Positions 23,770-32,714 of a stretch of DNA of 43,806 nt are shown piece after piece. The position numbers were made by a program, and so were the translations under genes. Each line of letters opens with the position of its first letter. Position 1 is the first letter of the stretch. The notes beneath the pieces were generated by a model. That model saw only the letters and a program-made list of their open reading frames with translations, was not told where the DNA came from and did no database searches. The stretch is from the NCBI RefSeq assembly GCF_001434395.1, contig NZ_AZFS01000059.1, positions 52,725-96,530 of the forward strand, written 5' to 3'. The stretch is from Levilactobacillus hammesii DSM 16381. GTDB lineage: Bacteria; Bacillota; Bacilli; Lactobacillales; Lactobacillaceae.

Positions 23770-23802
23770 GGACGAAATCATTCAAGAATCGAGTTGAACT
23801 CT

Positions 23803-24192
23803 ATGACCTCCAAACAGCGTTGGGCTGGCCTTTCCATTCTGCTTTACGTTGCCTTCGTGCTGGTCGCTATTTTTACCGGCATCATTGACCCGAAACAGGT
23901 TGGTTTAGAATGGACCATCTTCTGGTACTTTACGGCGGCCGGACTTTGTTACTACTTTTACTTTAAAAACGTGAGTTATCGCGAAGTCGTCTACTACGCA
24001 AAAAAACTAGGCTATCACAAGGATGACCTAGTCTCAATGGTATCTAAATTAAAAGAAACACAGGACGTGCCCGATCCGGACCATCCCCACTTCTTCAGTC
24101 CCTTTGCCAAGGTGCCCCTTAGCGTGGTCAATCAATTGACTGATCAGCTAGAGATTCAGGCCAAGGAACACGATATTCCACGTTACCGCTAG
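23803..24192 (+). CDS. Small two-helix membrane protein, function unknown
   Basis: 129 residues from ATG 23803. Two membrane helices (about 8-28 and 37-55) are followed by a soluble tail with DPDHPHFFSPFAKVPLSVVNQLTDQLEIQAKEHDIPRYR-like composition (amphipathic, charged). The ribosome binding site is weak (CGAG), and TTG 23794 would add three residues. The stop codon directly abuts the stop of the convergent aldo/keto reductase, with no base between. Family not recognised. Confidence 0.65.
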   Translation: MTSKQRWAGLSILLYVAFVLVAIFTGIIDPKQVGLEWTIFWYFTAAGLCYYFYFKNVSYREVVYYAKKLGYHKDDLVSMVSKLKETQDVPDPDHPHFFSPFAKVPLSVVNQLTDQLEIQAKEHDIPRYR

Positions 24193-25056
24193 TTACTTTC
24201 GGCTGGAATACGTCTGCGACTGCTTGAGCCAAGCTTCATCGGCTGGGTCTGGTCCCACACGCTTGCCGGCATCTAAGTCACTAATGGCCCGCATTTCATC
24301 TTCATCCAGGCCAAAGGCAAAGACGTCGCGATTTTGTTGAATCCGGGCTTCATGCGTGGACTTAGGAATCACGATCTCTTCACGTTGAATGTGCCAACGC
24401 AAAATAATCTGAGCGGCACTCACATCATGCGCTGCGGCCAATTCGCTAATGACGGGATCGGTCAACGCGTTGTTCTTACCGCCACCCAACGGACTCCAGG
24501 ATTCGTGCAAGATGCCTTGCGTTTCCAGGTAAGCGTGTAAGTCGTTTTCTTGGAAATACGGGTGCGTTTCAATCTGATCAACCGCTGGCTTCACGGTGGC
24601 CGTTTCCATCAGTTTTTCCAGTTGGGCCTGGTTAAAGTTGGAAACCCCGATGTTCTTGATCTTACCGGCCTTGTACAGGTCTTCCATCGCCCGCCAACTT
24701 TCGGCGTAGCCAGGAGCTGGCCAGTGAATCAGGAACATGTCGAGGTAGTCAAACCCCAGCTTGTCCAAGGTCGTCTGAAATGCCGCCTTGGTCTCGTCAT
24801 AGCCCCGTTCGCTGTTCCAGAGCTTGGAAGTCACAAAGATATCCTCGCGCTTGACGTCACTCTCACGAATGGCTTCACCGACCCACTGTTCGTTGCCGTA
24901 GTAGGCTGCCGTATCAATGTGCCGATAGCCCGCAGCTAGCGCCCATTTAACCGCGTTTTTGGTATCTTCGGCGTTGTCCACTTGGAAAACACCCAAACCC
25001 AGTTGCGGAATCCGGTTGCCGTTATTTAGAGGTAATTCAGGAATGTCATTATGCAA
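24193..25056 (-). CDS. Aldo/keto reductase (2,5-diketo-D-gluconate reductase-like, AKR5 type)
   Basis: About 287 residues, NADPH-dependent reduction of carbonyls in a TIM barrel. The catalytic tetrad is visible, numbered from the longer 291-residue reading: Asp52 and Tyr57 (HIDTAAYYGNE), Lys82 (VTSKLWN) and His115 (LIHWPAP). The NADPH-phosphate site IPKSTHEARIQQN is near the C-terminus. The substrate is unpredictable. AAAGGTGG sits 8 nt before TTG 25056, which I prefer to a GTG at 25068 that overlaps the ribosome binding site. The 3' end abuts the convergent membrane protein gene with zero spacing and no terminator. Confidence 0.9.
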   Translation of the reverse strand: MHNDIPELPLNNGNRIPQLGLGVFQVDNAEDTKNAVKWALAAGYRHIDTAAYYGNEQWVGEAIRESDVKREDIFVTSKLWNSERGYDETKAAFQTTLDKLGFDYLDMFLIHWPAPGYAESWRAMEDLYKAGKIKNIGVSNFNQAQLEKLMETATVKPAVDQIETHPYFQENDLHAYLETQGILHESWSPLGGGKNNALTDPVISELAAAHDVSAAQIILRWHIQREEIVIPKSTHEARIQQNRDVFAFGLDEDEMRAISDLDAGKRVGPDPADEAWLKQSQTYSSRK

Positions 25057-25262
25057 ATTAAAAACCACCTTTCAAACTTAGTTCCACTACCATCATACAA
25101 TATGCTGGCGGTTTCCGCGGTAAGAAAGCCAAGGAAATCACAAAATTTAGGGTTAAAATTTTCTTCTGTACCCATTTTGCGTTAATATGGAGAGTGTGGT
25201 AGTTTGTCGTCTTAACGGCAAGCTTGTTTTTTCACACCGTTTCTGACATGGAGGTTTTTCAG

Positions 25263-25874
25263 TTGAACAACCAAGAGCCAAAATCACGCGTACAACGGTA
25301 TAACTTTAATCAGGACCCTAACCGGCCAACCCGCCAACGGCCCCGGAAGCCGCGACGGTGGTGGCCTTGGGTCATGACGCTATTAACGTTGGCCATCGCT
25401 ATCCTGTTGGTCTTAGGCATCACACACCATAATAATTCCGCATCCAAAACTGCCTCATCATCGAGCAACAGTGCTTCGCTCGTCGCCAAGGCGTCATCCG
25501 TCTCCGAGCAGAGTGCCTACGAAAGTTTTAAAGATAAGTACGATGACTTCAATGATAATGGCATTACCGTTTCGCAAAAACAAAAGCTTCAGAACATGAT
25601 TAATGATGAATCGAATAGTGCTGTCCAGTCCCGTGAGCAAAAGCTCCTCGACCAGGCGCAAACGAAGTCGTCTTCCACGCAGAGCAGCGCCTCAAGTTCC
25701 TCGGCAAGTAGCCACAATCCGACCTCATTTGACGCTGTGCACACTTTCTCTTCCGTTGACGATGCCCAAAACTGGGCCCAGGCCTCTAAGAATCAATGGC
25801 TGCAGGCCGGCTACACGACCTATACGATTACATCGGATGGTCAAGGCAATTACAATCTACAATTTGTCCGTTAA
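25263..25874 (+). CDS. Membrane-anchored Ser-rich extracellular protein, function unknown
   Basis: 203 residues. The N-terminus is cytoplasmic and strongly basic (RPTRQRPRKPRRWW), followed by one membrane helix (about 36-57) and an extracellular part with two Ser/Ala-rich low-complexity linkers. The first flanks a helical block (SAYESFKDKYDDFNDNGI and onward, about 88-130). The second precedes a compact C-terminal domain (SFDAVHTFSSVDDAQNWAQ to the end). The start is TTG 25263, with GGAGG at 8 nt. The C-terminal block with W, Y and paired strands resembles small domains found on Lactobacillus envelope proteins; I cannot name the family. Confidence 0.7.
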   Translation: MNNQEPKSRVQRYNFNQDPNRPTRQRPRKPRRWWPWVMTLLTLAIAILLVLGITHHNNSASKTASSSSNSASLVAKASSVSEQSAYESFKDKYDDFNDNGITVSQKQKLQNMINDESNSAVQSREQKLLDQAQTKSSSTQSSASSSSASSHNPTSFDAVHTFSSVDDAQNWAQASKNQWLQAGYTTYTITSDGQGNYNLQFVR

Positions 25875-25908
25875 ACGCGACGCTCTTTGGAGCACCGCGT
25901 TTTTTTTT
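25872..25908 (+). terminator. Terminator of the Ser-rich membrane protein gene
   Basis: AACGCG and GCTC pair with GAGC and CGCGTT, followed by T9. Confidence 0.85.
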
Positions 25909-25929
25909 GACTCAAAATTTGTCACAGAA

Positions 25930-26688
25930 TTATCTGATTTTTTTGGAATCATCCACTTGTTTCTGCAAATGATCCACCTTCTCCGTCAGCGTCTCAATCT
26001 TCGCCAAGAGTTGGTTGAGGTCCGCCTGTTCCTGCCGCTCTTGGCTGGTCGCCACCTGACGACTGCGATCGGCCACAAAGCCACTAATGGTACTGGTCAA
26101 CAACCCAATGAACCCAATACCACCGACCATCAGGACACTCGCAATAATTCTGCCAAACGCGGTGTGGGGCGTCTCATCCCCATAACCCACGGTTGTCGCC
26201 GTCGTCATCGCCCACCACAAGGAATTAGCCAGGCTCTGCTTTTCCGTCAGTGAGAATAGAAACGCGCTGAGGACAATAATACTGACACTGATTGAAAACA
26301 GGTAGATAAATCCCGTTTTATACATAAATTGATGATAAGCCCGGGTCCACTTGCTGTTGAGGCGCAGGCGCCAGAATAAGTGGTGGTAGCGAATGAAGCG
26401 GACCAACCGCCCCAGCCGAAAGAAGGCAAAGACCGGGTGCAACGGGATAATGCCCAATAAATCAAACGCCGATTGAATGAGAAAGATCTTTCGGTTGGGC
26501 GTGCAGATGAGGCGGACCACATAGTCAATGGCAAACACCACTAACAAGCCATTAATTCCGACTAATTCCGCACAGCGATCCCCCCAGCCCATTAGCAAAG
26601 CCGTCACCAACCCCACTGATAAAAGCGTTAGCAGCGTGACCCCCACGTGGTAGCCAATCAGCCGTTGTTGCTTGCGTTTGGTCATCAT
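25930..26688 (-). CDS. Voltage-gated-type potassium channel
   Basis: About 252 residues. Several hydrophobic segments lead to a pore loop with the selectivity filter TTVGYGDETPHT, flanked by S5 and S6 (VLMVGGIGFIGLLTSTISGFV). An S4-like basic helix is suggested by FFRLGRLVRFIRYHHLFWRLR. The cytoplasmic C-terminus is a coiled coil (LLAKIETLTEKVDHLQKQV) that probably helps tetramerise. It mediates K+ flux and turgor or membrane-potential control. GGGGGAG precedes ATG 26688; ATG 26685 is equally possible. It stands alone between convergent and co-directional neighbours. Confidence 0.88.
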   Translation of the reverse strand: MMTKRKQQRLIGYHVGVTLLTLLSVGLVTALLMGWGDRCAELVGINGLLVVFAIDYVVRLICTPNRKIFLIQSAFDLLGIIPLHPVFAFFRLGRLVRFIRYHHLFWRLRLNSKWTRAYHQFMYKTGFIYLFSISVSIIVLSAFLFSLTEKQSLANSLWWAMTTATTVGYGDETPHTAFGRIIASVLMVGGIGFIGLLTSTISGFVADRSRQVATSQERQEQADLNQLLAKIETLTEKVDHLQKQVDDSKKIR

Positions 26689-26808
26689 CTTTTCTCCCCC
26701 CATAACAATGATATCTAATATAGGCGCTCCTTCGAGAATTACCAGTAGCCGGCCTAAAATTTTAGCAGTTTGCTAGCTTCTATATGCAAACTTAATAATT
26801 GGACCACA

Positions 26809-26838
26809 AAAATACGGCCAGGACAAAGGCCCTGACCG
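26809..26838 (-). terminator. Terminator of the M20 peptidase gene
   Basis: On the minus strand GGTCAGGG pairs with TCCTGGCC (one wobble) around a 6-nt loop, followed by GTATTTTTG. Confidence 0.65.
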
Positions 26839-26908
26839 CGAGACACTCTTTATTTATTTTTGCTGAAACCTACGTCAATACACGACTAGTCACAATAGGC
26901 GTTATCAG

Positions 26909-28081
26909 CTAGCCTTGTACCTTCTCCGGTTGGGCCGCCTGCTTCAAGAAAGCCGGTACTAACGCTTCGTAAAAATCAACGGCCTGCAGGTATTCCTTGA
27001 GTGAAATATACTCGTCCACTTGATGAGAGGTGTTGCTCCCCGGACCGATTTCAATGCTGGTGAAGTCCGCCTTGGCCCGTAAGAATTCGGCCCCATCGTT
27101 GGCACCACCGGAACCCACTACCTGGGTGTCGTGCCCACAAATATCGTCACTGATCTGCTTGGCTAGCTGGACCAACGGCGCATTCGGATCACCCGGAATG
27201 GCCTCTTCTGGAAAGCTATAACTGAGGTCAAGCTGCACCCCCGGCTCTTGATTCAACTGGGCAATGAGGGCCTCCAACTCGTCATAGATCACCTGGTTTG
27301 GGTAAGCCGGAATCGTCCGCATATTCGCCATCAATTCCGCATGAGCCGGGATCGAATTGACCTGCTCGCCACCGGAAATCAGGTCGACGTTATGAAGCAG
27401 TTTGCCTAAAACGGGATCGGTCTTGGTGTACTTTGCCATCACCGGCCCCACGGCGTTGTAAAACTTCATGAGATTATCAATCGCGTTGATGCCCTTTTCC
27501 GGCTGGGCGCTGTGCACGCCCTTCCCGGTAGAGACCACCTTATAATCAATCACGCCCCGCGCCGTGTAAACCACGTTATCCAGGCCACTGGGCTCGGCAA
27601 TCACGAGACCGGCCAACTGATCCGCATAACCCGCATCGGTCAGCTGAGCCGCCCCATACTCGCCGGTCTCTTCACCAACCGTCGCCAGTAACCGAATACT
27701 TCCTGGGAGCTGTGTACCCTGTTCCAAGAACTCCAGCATGGTGATGACGATAGCGGCCAGTCCGCTCTTCATGTCGGAAGCACCGCGACCAAAGAGTTGA
27801 TCACCCACGACTTCCCCGGCAAAGGGCGCATGCTGCCAGGCACTTTCATCTCCCGCAGCGACAACGTCCATGTGCCCACACAGTCCCAGTTGGGGACCCG
27901 CATGGCCAATGGTGACCACCAGGTTGTCACGACCAGGCGCATAGGTAACTTTTTCAATTTTGGCTTGGGGATAGGGTTCAAACAGACTAGCAATGTAGTC
28001 CGCCACCTGGGCCTCGTGGTCGTTCACTGAGGGAATCTGAATCAAGTGCTGTAAAATGGCAATCTTTGCTTGGGGCGTCAT
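26909..28081 (-). CDS. M20-family metallopeptidase (ArgE/DapE/ACY1-like)
   Basis: About 390 residues. Two-zinc hydrolase of N-acyl amino acids or peptides. The metal and catalytic motifs are intact: LCGHMDVVAAG, FGRGASDMKSG, VGEETGEYGA (general base Glu) and, near the end, GSGGANDGAEF with a His-containing GPGSNTSHQVDEY. The dimerisation (lid) domain lies between, starting at ARGVIDYKVVSTGKGVHSAQPEKG. Lactobacilli annotate such proteins as succinyl-diaminopimelate desuccinylase; lone context leaves DapE, ArgE or dipeptidase activity open. I prefer ATG 28081, about 9 nt from AAAGGA; ATG 28087 is too close to it. Divergent from the PEBP gene. Confidence 0.88.
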   Translation of the reverse strand: MTPQAKIAILQHLIQIPSVNDHEAQVADYIASLFEPYPQAKIEKVTYAPGRDNLVVTIGHAGPQLGLCGHMDVVAAGDESAWQHAPFAGEVVGDQLFGRGASDMKSGLAAIVITMLEFLEQGTQLPGSIRLLATVGEETGEYGAAQLTDAGYADQLAGLVIAEPSGLDNVVYTARGVIDYKVVSTGKGVHSAQPEKGINAIDNLMKFYNAVGPVMAKYTKTDPVLGKLLHNVDLISGGEQVNSIPAHAELMANMRTIPAYPNQVIYDELEALIAQLNQEPGVQLDLSYSFPEEAIPGDPNAPLVQLAKQISDDICGHDTQVVGSGGANDGAEFLRAKADFTSIEIGPGSNTSHQVDEYISLKEYLQAVDFYEALVPAFLKQAAQPEKVQG

Positions 28082-28236
28082 ACGCATCAATCCTTTCGTC
28101 GTTTCGTTAAGTTGTTATTAGCATACGCCCTTTCGTGCAAAAATCAAGCTTATTTTGCAAATATATTAGTTATATACGACATATTCGTATTTTTATACAT
28201 TATTCATGCATATTCGCGACTGACGTTTGACTGCGG

Positions 28237-28242
28237 TATAAT
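28237..28242 (+). promoter_or_regulatory. -10 of the PEBP-usp unit
   Basis: A perfect TATAAT 33 bp before ATG 28275; no good -35 is visible. Confidence 0.5.
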
Positions 28243-28274
28243 GAAGAGTGTTAGTTATACCTAGGAGGGATTTC

Positions 28275-28787
28275 ATGCGAATCGTTGTGCCAACCGAAGA
28301 AAATGGCTTTTTAGCCGATGAATTTAGCAAATATGCCACGGGCGATGACGTTTACGGCGGGCAACCCGTCAAATCATTCCCGATCAAGCTTCATAAGATT
28401 CCGAAGAAGACCCAGACCTTGGCGTTGAACCTCATTGATTTCGATGCCGTTCCCGTCAGTGGTTTCCCTTGGATTCACTGGGTCGCCGCCAACTTTCCGG
28501 GCAGTACCCGTGAGATTCCGATGGACGTTTCCCGCACGAACGCCATTCCTCACGTCCATGGCCGCAACAGTAATGCCGGCTCTCTAGTGGGTAACACCGA
28601 TCCCCAAGTTTTCCAAAACTACACGGGACCCTTCCCACCAGACCGCGATCACGATTACAGTCTGACCATTTATGCATTAAACACCAAGCTTGACCTGGCC
28701 GATGGCTTCTGGTTAAACGACCTCCTCCATCAAATCAATGGCCACGTCTTGGACACCGCCACGATTACGTTACGTGGACGGGCCTAA
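28275..28787 (+). CDS. YbhB/YbcL-family phosphatidylethanolamine-binding protein
   Basis: 170 residues, cytoplasmic. The PEBP fold is indicated by LALNLIDFDAVPVSGFPWIHWVAANFP, matching the D-x-D-A-P and HW segments of the ligand pocket, and by GPFPPDRDHDYSLTIYAL near the C-terminus. The anion-binding pocket residues are present, but the bacterial function is not established. GGAGGG precedes ATG 28275. A UspA-type gene follows after 31 nt, so the two form a likely stress-related operon. Confidence 0.9.
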   Translation: MRIVVPTEENGFLADEFSKYATGDDVYGGQPVKSFPIKLHKIPKKTQTLALNLIDFDAVPVSGFPWIHWVAANFPGSTREIPMDVSRTNAIPHVHGRNSNAGSLVGNTDPQVFQNYTGPFPPDRDHDYSLTIYALNTKLDLADGFWLNDLLHQINGHVLDTATITLRGRA

Positions 28788-28818
28788 CCACAACTCAGTT
28801 CAAAGAAGAAGGCTAATT

Positions 28819-29331
28819 ATGGGACAACAATACCAACAGATCTTAGTGCCCGTCGACGGCTCCATTCAAGCGGAGCTGGCCCTAAAAAAGGCGGTGACCG
28901 TGGCACAACGCAACCACGCTCACGTCGATCTGCTTAACGTCTTGCGGATCAACCACTACGGCTTTTATGCCAGTGGCTCCATGCCAGGTAGCGTGATTCA
29001 TGAACTGGCAACGGATGCGACGTCCTACCTCACGTCGCTCATGGAAACGACCAAGGCCGCAACGGGCTTTCAGGACCTCGACATTCACGTGCGGTTCGGC
29101 AATCCCAAGACCGTCATCGCCCACGAATTTGTCCGCGACCACCAGAATGATTTAATCATGCTGGGGGCGACCGGAATGAGTGCCGTCGCGCAGATGGTCG
29201 AGGGCTCCGTCACCGCCTACGTGAGTCGGATGGCGGAAGTGGACGTTCTGGTCGTGAGAACCAATGAGAGCGGCCAGCCCGTTGATACCAAACAGGTTGC
29301 GGTCGAGAACCAGGATCAGCCCCAACTCTAA
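28819..29331 (+). CDS. Universal stress protein UspA family (third copy)
   Basis: 170 residues. N-terminal YQQILVPVDGSIQAELALKK and the nucleotide loop GATGMSAVAQMVEGSVTAYVSRMAEVDVLVV (G-2X-G-9X-G-S), so ATP binding is likely. A 25-residue hydrophilic tail follows. It is more distant from the pair at 17-18 kb than those two are from each other. ATG 28819 is chosen because AAGAAGG lies 8 nt upstream; an in-frame reading from 28738 overlaps the PEBP gene. Confidence 0.92.
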   Translation: MGQQYQQILVPVDGSIQAELALKKAVTVAQRNHAHVDLLNVLRINHYGFYASGSMPGSVIHELATDATSYLTSLMETTKAATGFQDLDIHVRFGNPKTVIAHEFVRDHQNDLIMLGATGMSAVAQMVEGSVTAYVSRMAEVDVLVVRTNESGQPVDTKQVAVENQDQPQL

Positions 29332-29359
29332 GATTCACTTCAAAATAACCAGAAACACA

Positions 29360-29402
29360 AATACCCGTAACCGCTGATGTTTGGCAGTTACGGGTATTTT
29401 TA
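29360..29402 (+). terminator. Terminator of the PEBP-usp unit
   Basis: AAATACCCGTAAC pairs with GTTACGGGTATTT across a loop, followed by TT. The A-rich left side lets it also end the convergent yfhO transcript. Confidence 0.85.
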
Positions 29403-29435
29403 ATGGTTTCTAGCATGGCATCTGGCCACGATTAG

Positions 29436-31997
29436 TTACAACCGTTTCCGATACCAGAAAATAAGGTAGGTGCTGACACTGACCAACGTGATGGCCAGGC
29501 CCACCACACCGCCGGGCACGTGATACCGAACGACCACGTGATTTCTCCCCGGCGTGACCGGAACGGCCGTCATATCCCCCAACACGGTTCGCGTCTTCAC
29601 CGGTTGATCGTTCACGGTGATCCGCCAGCCCTGTTCTTGTGGCAAACTCAGGTAGGCCCACCGCTTCGTTGCGGTTGCCGTCAACGTCCCCTGATAAGCC
29701 GTCCGCAGATGACCGCGATGCCGCTTTAACGTCAACGCGTGGGCAGCGACCGACTGGTGCACGGCCGCCATGCGACTGGCTGGTAGTGTGGCGACCTCCA
29801 GGGACTTCGGTGTTGGCCGATTGCTGGCATACGTGATTGTCAAGGCCTCACCCCGGCGATACTCACCCAGATTAATCAGACTGGTATTGCCGTCCGTAAA
29901 CATCCGTGGGGCCACGGTATGCCCGTTGACCCGCATTGTAGAATATTTGCTCGAACTGCTGGGATCGAAGAGGTATAGCCGCCCCGTCGCTTGTGGGGTC
30001 ACATGCCACCTGTGATTGTAGACGAAATTAGTGGGATGATTGTTGATTCGCCAGATGGCCTTAACCTGATCATGACCCGCCGACACCGGCATGAAGTAAG
30101 CTCGCTTGCTCGGCCGCAACGCCTGAAGAATTGCTTCCTGATTGGCAATCGCGTTGGACGACAGTTTGAGGTTAAGGAACGGGGCACCCACGGCAAAGCC
30201 CATGCCACTGTAGCTCCCAACGTGAACGTTGCCCGTCTTCGCCAGTTTTTCGCGAATCCCGAAGACCATCTCCGTAACCGGCGTAAAGCCTTGATGACTC
30301 AAGCGCCGTTCGTTGCGTGTGTACAGACCCAGGGACTTCGCCATTGAAATCGTATTGGCAGAAATCGTTGAACTATAAGCCGTGGTACCATTGTAGCCCA
30401 ACCACATGCTGTCGTTATAAGGATTGTAATGCCCCTGAAAGCCCGGGGCCACGGTCGGTGTGTCATTACGGATCCGGTAGAGGGTGGTGGCGGTGGTCAT
30501 CGGCTGCAAGCGTTTGACGGACTGGTCATAGGCCTTGGCATACCGACGCTGACTCCCATAATCGACGCCCGTCAAGGCAAAGCTAAAGTTCACCAAGAGT
30601 TCAATCACCACGACTACGCCCAGCAGGACAGGACGCGCCCGACCCACCCAGAGCAGACCGGCCGTAAGCACCACTATCACCAGACTCGTGATGATAGCGG
30701 GCCAATTTAACGGCTGTAGGCTCGCATAATAATCGGACTGCGTCACGGTCTGCATCCAAGGAATCAGGGCGCTACCCAGCAGCATCACGACGCCTAACCC
30801 TAACGGTATCCCCCAGCGCCACCGTAGCGACAACTGCGAGACGCCCAGGCGCCAGGCACTGCTGGCAATCAGGATGAGCACAAAGCTAAAGAAGAAGCTA
30901 TTACGGAAGGGATAACCCGCGGGCGGCGTCATCAAATGCCAGATCGTATTTAACCCGCGTAACCACATTCCCAGGAATAAGAATAGCAGAAAGAGGCCCG
31001 CGCGCGCTTTGGCCCAGCCTTTGACCTGTGGCAAGCCGAAATAGGCCACCACCAACAGGACCACCAGCGACGACACAAAGATGGCTGGCCCATGGTTCAA
31101 ACGCTGCAAATAATTTGCCGATCCCACGCCCAGCTGACTGAAGAATTCCAGACCAAACGTCGGCAACAAATGAAAGTTGCCAGACTGCGACTGTGTTTTC
31201 GGCGTTTCTAACATGCTCAATACCGTTGGCAATAAAACGACCAGCGTGCTTCCTACGCTCAATAGAGACGCGCCAATGAAGCGGTAGAATAGATGCCGCT
31301 GTGCCCGTAGCCAGTCGCGCACCGTTTGCCCCGCTGGCCAGTCAGCCGTCACCTCATAAATAAAGTAGGCAACGACGAAGAGACAGGTCATATAACCCAA
31401 ATAATAATCCGTCAGCACACTGATAAAGAGCCAGGCAAAGTAGGCCCCCGTCCGGCCGGAAACCACCAGGCGATCAATCCCCCACGTGATCAACGGTAGA
31501 AAAATCAGCGCGTCTAACCACATCAGATTAAAGAAGTTCAGGGCTACGAAGCCACTGAAGGCAAAGGCCACGCCAAAGACCATCACAAAGGGCCGCTGGG
31601 TGCGCCAGTGTTCCTGCAGGTAAAAGGTCATGGTCCCTGCCATCGTCGCGATCTTCAGCATGATAATGATGGCCATCGCCACGGGAATCTGACTGGCCTT
31701 AAAGAACGCCAGTAACAGGTTGAAGGGACTGAGCAGGTAATACGCGATGACCGGGACCCAGCTCCCGCCAAAGGCCTGATGAAAATTATAAAGATCCCAC
31801 ACGTGACCGTGAATCAGCCGCGTAAAGTCCGTAAAAAAAGGAATGTACTGCGTTCCCAGGTCCCCAATTAAGAGGTTGCGATCGCCAAAGGGTGTAATCC
31901 CTCGCACCGCAAATAAACCGGCCACCATTGCTAACGCTAAAACACCCGCCAAGACGGGCAAGCGCCAGTGATTGAACCGTAATCTTTCTCGTCGCAT
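29436..31997 (-). CDS. yfhO: YfhO-family multi-spanning GT-C type membrane glycosyltransferase
   Basis: 853 residues. About 12-14 membrane helices in the first 500 residues are followed by a large extracytoplasmic domain and a final helix (VVGLAITLVSVSTYLIFWYRKRL). The N-terminal extracellular loop carries the acidic pair in FGDRNLLIGDLGTQYIPF, typical of the family. YfhO proteins of Bacillus and Listeria add sugars to lipoteichoic acid using undecaprenyl-phosphate sugars made by a CsbB/GtcA-type pair; no such partner genes are in this window. ATG 31997 has GGGGAG about 11 nt upstream. Its 5' leader of about 125 nt contains duplicated segments and a hairpin. Confidence 0.88.
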   Translation of the reverse strand: MRRERLRFNHWRLPVLAGVLALAMVAGLFAVRGITPFGDRNLLIGDLGTQYIPFFTDFTRLIHGHVWDLYNFHQAFGGSWVPVIAYYLLSPFNLLLAFFKASQIPVAMAIIIMLKIATMAGTMTFYLQEHWRTQRPFVMVFGVAFAFSGFVALNFFNLMWLDALIFLPLITWGIDRLVVSGRTGAYFAWLFISVLTDYYLGYMTCLFVVAYFIYEVTADWPAGQTVRDWLRAQRHLFYRFIGASLLSVGSTLVVLLPTVLSMLETPKTQSQSGNFHLLPTFGLEFFSQLGVGSANYLQRLNHGPAIFVSSLVVLLVVAYFGLPQVKGWAKARAGLFLLFLFLGMWLRGLNTIWHLMTPPAGYPFRNSFFFSFVLILIASSAWRLGVSQLSLRWRWGIPLGLGVVMLLGSALIPWMQTVTQSDYYASLQPLNWPAIITSLVIVVLTAGLLWVGRARPVLLGVVVVIELLVNFSFALTGVDYGSQRRYAKAYDQSVKRLQPMTTATTLYRIRNDTPTVAPGFQGHYNPYNDSMWLGYNGTTAYSSTISANTISMAKSLGLYTRNERRLSHQGFTPVTEMVFGIREKLAKTGNVHVGSYSGMGFAVGAPFLNLKLSSNAIANQEAILQALRPSKRAYFMPVSAGHDQVKAIWRINNHPTNFVYNHRWHVTPQATGRLYLFDPSSSSKYSTMRVNGHTVAPRMFTDGNTSLINLGEYRRGEALTITYASNRPTPKSLEVATLPASRMAAVHQSVAAHALTLKRHRGHLRTAYQGTLTATATKRWAYLSLPQEQGWRITVNDQPVKTRTVLGDMTAVPVTPGRNHVVVRYHVPGGVVGLAITLVSVSTYLIFWYRKRL

Positions 31998-32007
31998 TGT
32001 TTTAAAA

Positions 32008-32084
32008 TCTCCCCGATAATTAAACTACTCCGTGGTCACTGGTCACGCGCTCATCCCCCGATAATCGCCGTGACCGTGGCCGTT
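32008..32084 (-). promoter_or_regulatory. Structured leader of yfhO with duplicated motifs
   Basis: On the minus strand GGTCACG (32076-32070) can pair with CGTGACC (32047-32041). GTGACC occurs twice (32046-32041 and 32039-32034), allowing two alternative pairings. ATTATCGGGG also occurs twice, once in the hairpin loop (32064-32055) and once as the ribosome binding site region (32020-32011). Translational control is inferred, not shown. Confidence 0.4.
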
Positions 32085-32127
32085 GTCCGTACAATTTCCG
32101 CCACCATTGACGGCTGAAGCTTTCCTT

Positions 32128-32136
32128 ATTGTACCA
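32128..32136 (-). promoter_or_regulatory. Extended -10 of yfhO
   Basis: On the minus strand TGGTACAAT, an extended -10 (TGN-TACAAT); the -35 is weak. Confidence 0.45.
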
Positions 32137-32260
32137 TTTACGTGACCTAAAATAACGATTAGCCAATGTAAATTTCGCTTGCATAATTGGCTTAATCATC
32201 GTGACGAAAAAAGCCGGTCGCACTGGTCATGCCGCTACCGACTGTAAGCGATGTAATCAT

Positions 32261-32635
32261 TTACTTTCGCCAAAAGGTCGTGCAGTCCGCCTTATCCGCA
32301 AGGTTAAAGGCAATGATCCGCTTCAACAGGTCATAATCTACGGGTTGTGTCCACTTGATGCGTCCAAATTTCTTACCCGGATTGTAGTTATCGGCGGCAA
32401 TCTGGTCGGCAAATTCCGTCATGACCGCACCCTCCGGCGCAAAAGCCATGTGGGCCTTGGCCACACTGAAACCAATAATAAACGTTCCGTGATCGGTAAA
32501 TATCGGCTGGTTCCACGCAAAGCGTTGTTCCAATTGGGGAAATGCCGTCTGCACCCAATTCAACACCTCTCGGACCCGTGCCTGCTGGCTGGGATCCTCG
32601 ATTTTGTCCAAATACGTTTCAAACGCTGCAATCAT
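32261..32635 (-). CDS. DUF1801-domain protein (YdhG-like)
   Basis: 124 residues, cytoplasmic. The DUF1801 pattern is present: ETYLDKIEDPSQQARVREVLNWVQTAFP, RFAWNQPIFTDHGTFIIGFSVAKAHMAFAP and KKFGRIKWTQPVDYDLLKRIIAFN. The fold is related to small SRPBCC-like or iron-chaperone proteins such as Bacillus Fra; activity unknown. AAGGGGTGA precedes ATG 32635. The frame stays open far upstream into repeat copy F (to 32962), but the good ribosome binding site fixes the real start. Confidence 0.9.
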   Translation of the reverse strand: MIAAFETYLDKIEDPSQQARVREVLNWVQTAFPQLEQRFAWNQPIFTDHGTFIIGFSVAKAHMAFAPEGAVMTEFADQIAADNYNPGKKFGRIKWTQPVDYDLLKRIIAFNLADKADCTTFWRK

Positions 32636-32714
32636 ATGGTCACCCCTTAACGATTTCGTTAATCTTTTAGTCAGTATAGCACGCTGGCAGAACCGAAATG
32701 CTCGCCGCGTCCCG

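Noticed and set aside
23540-23785. 81-codon minus-strand open frame upstream of the small membrane protein
   Set aside because: No ribosome binding site, no motif, and it covers the likely promoter of the next gene.
28150-28230. ArgR-box-like AT-rich sites upstream of the M20 peptidase
   Set aside because: Only partial matches (TGAATAAT followed by TATAA) in a very AT-rich stretch; not enough to support ArgE identity or ArgR control.
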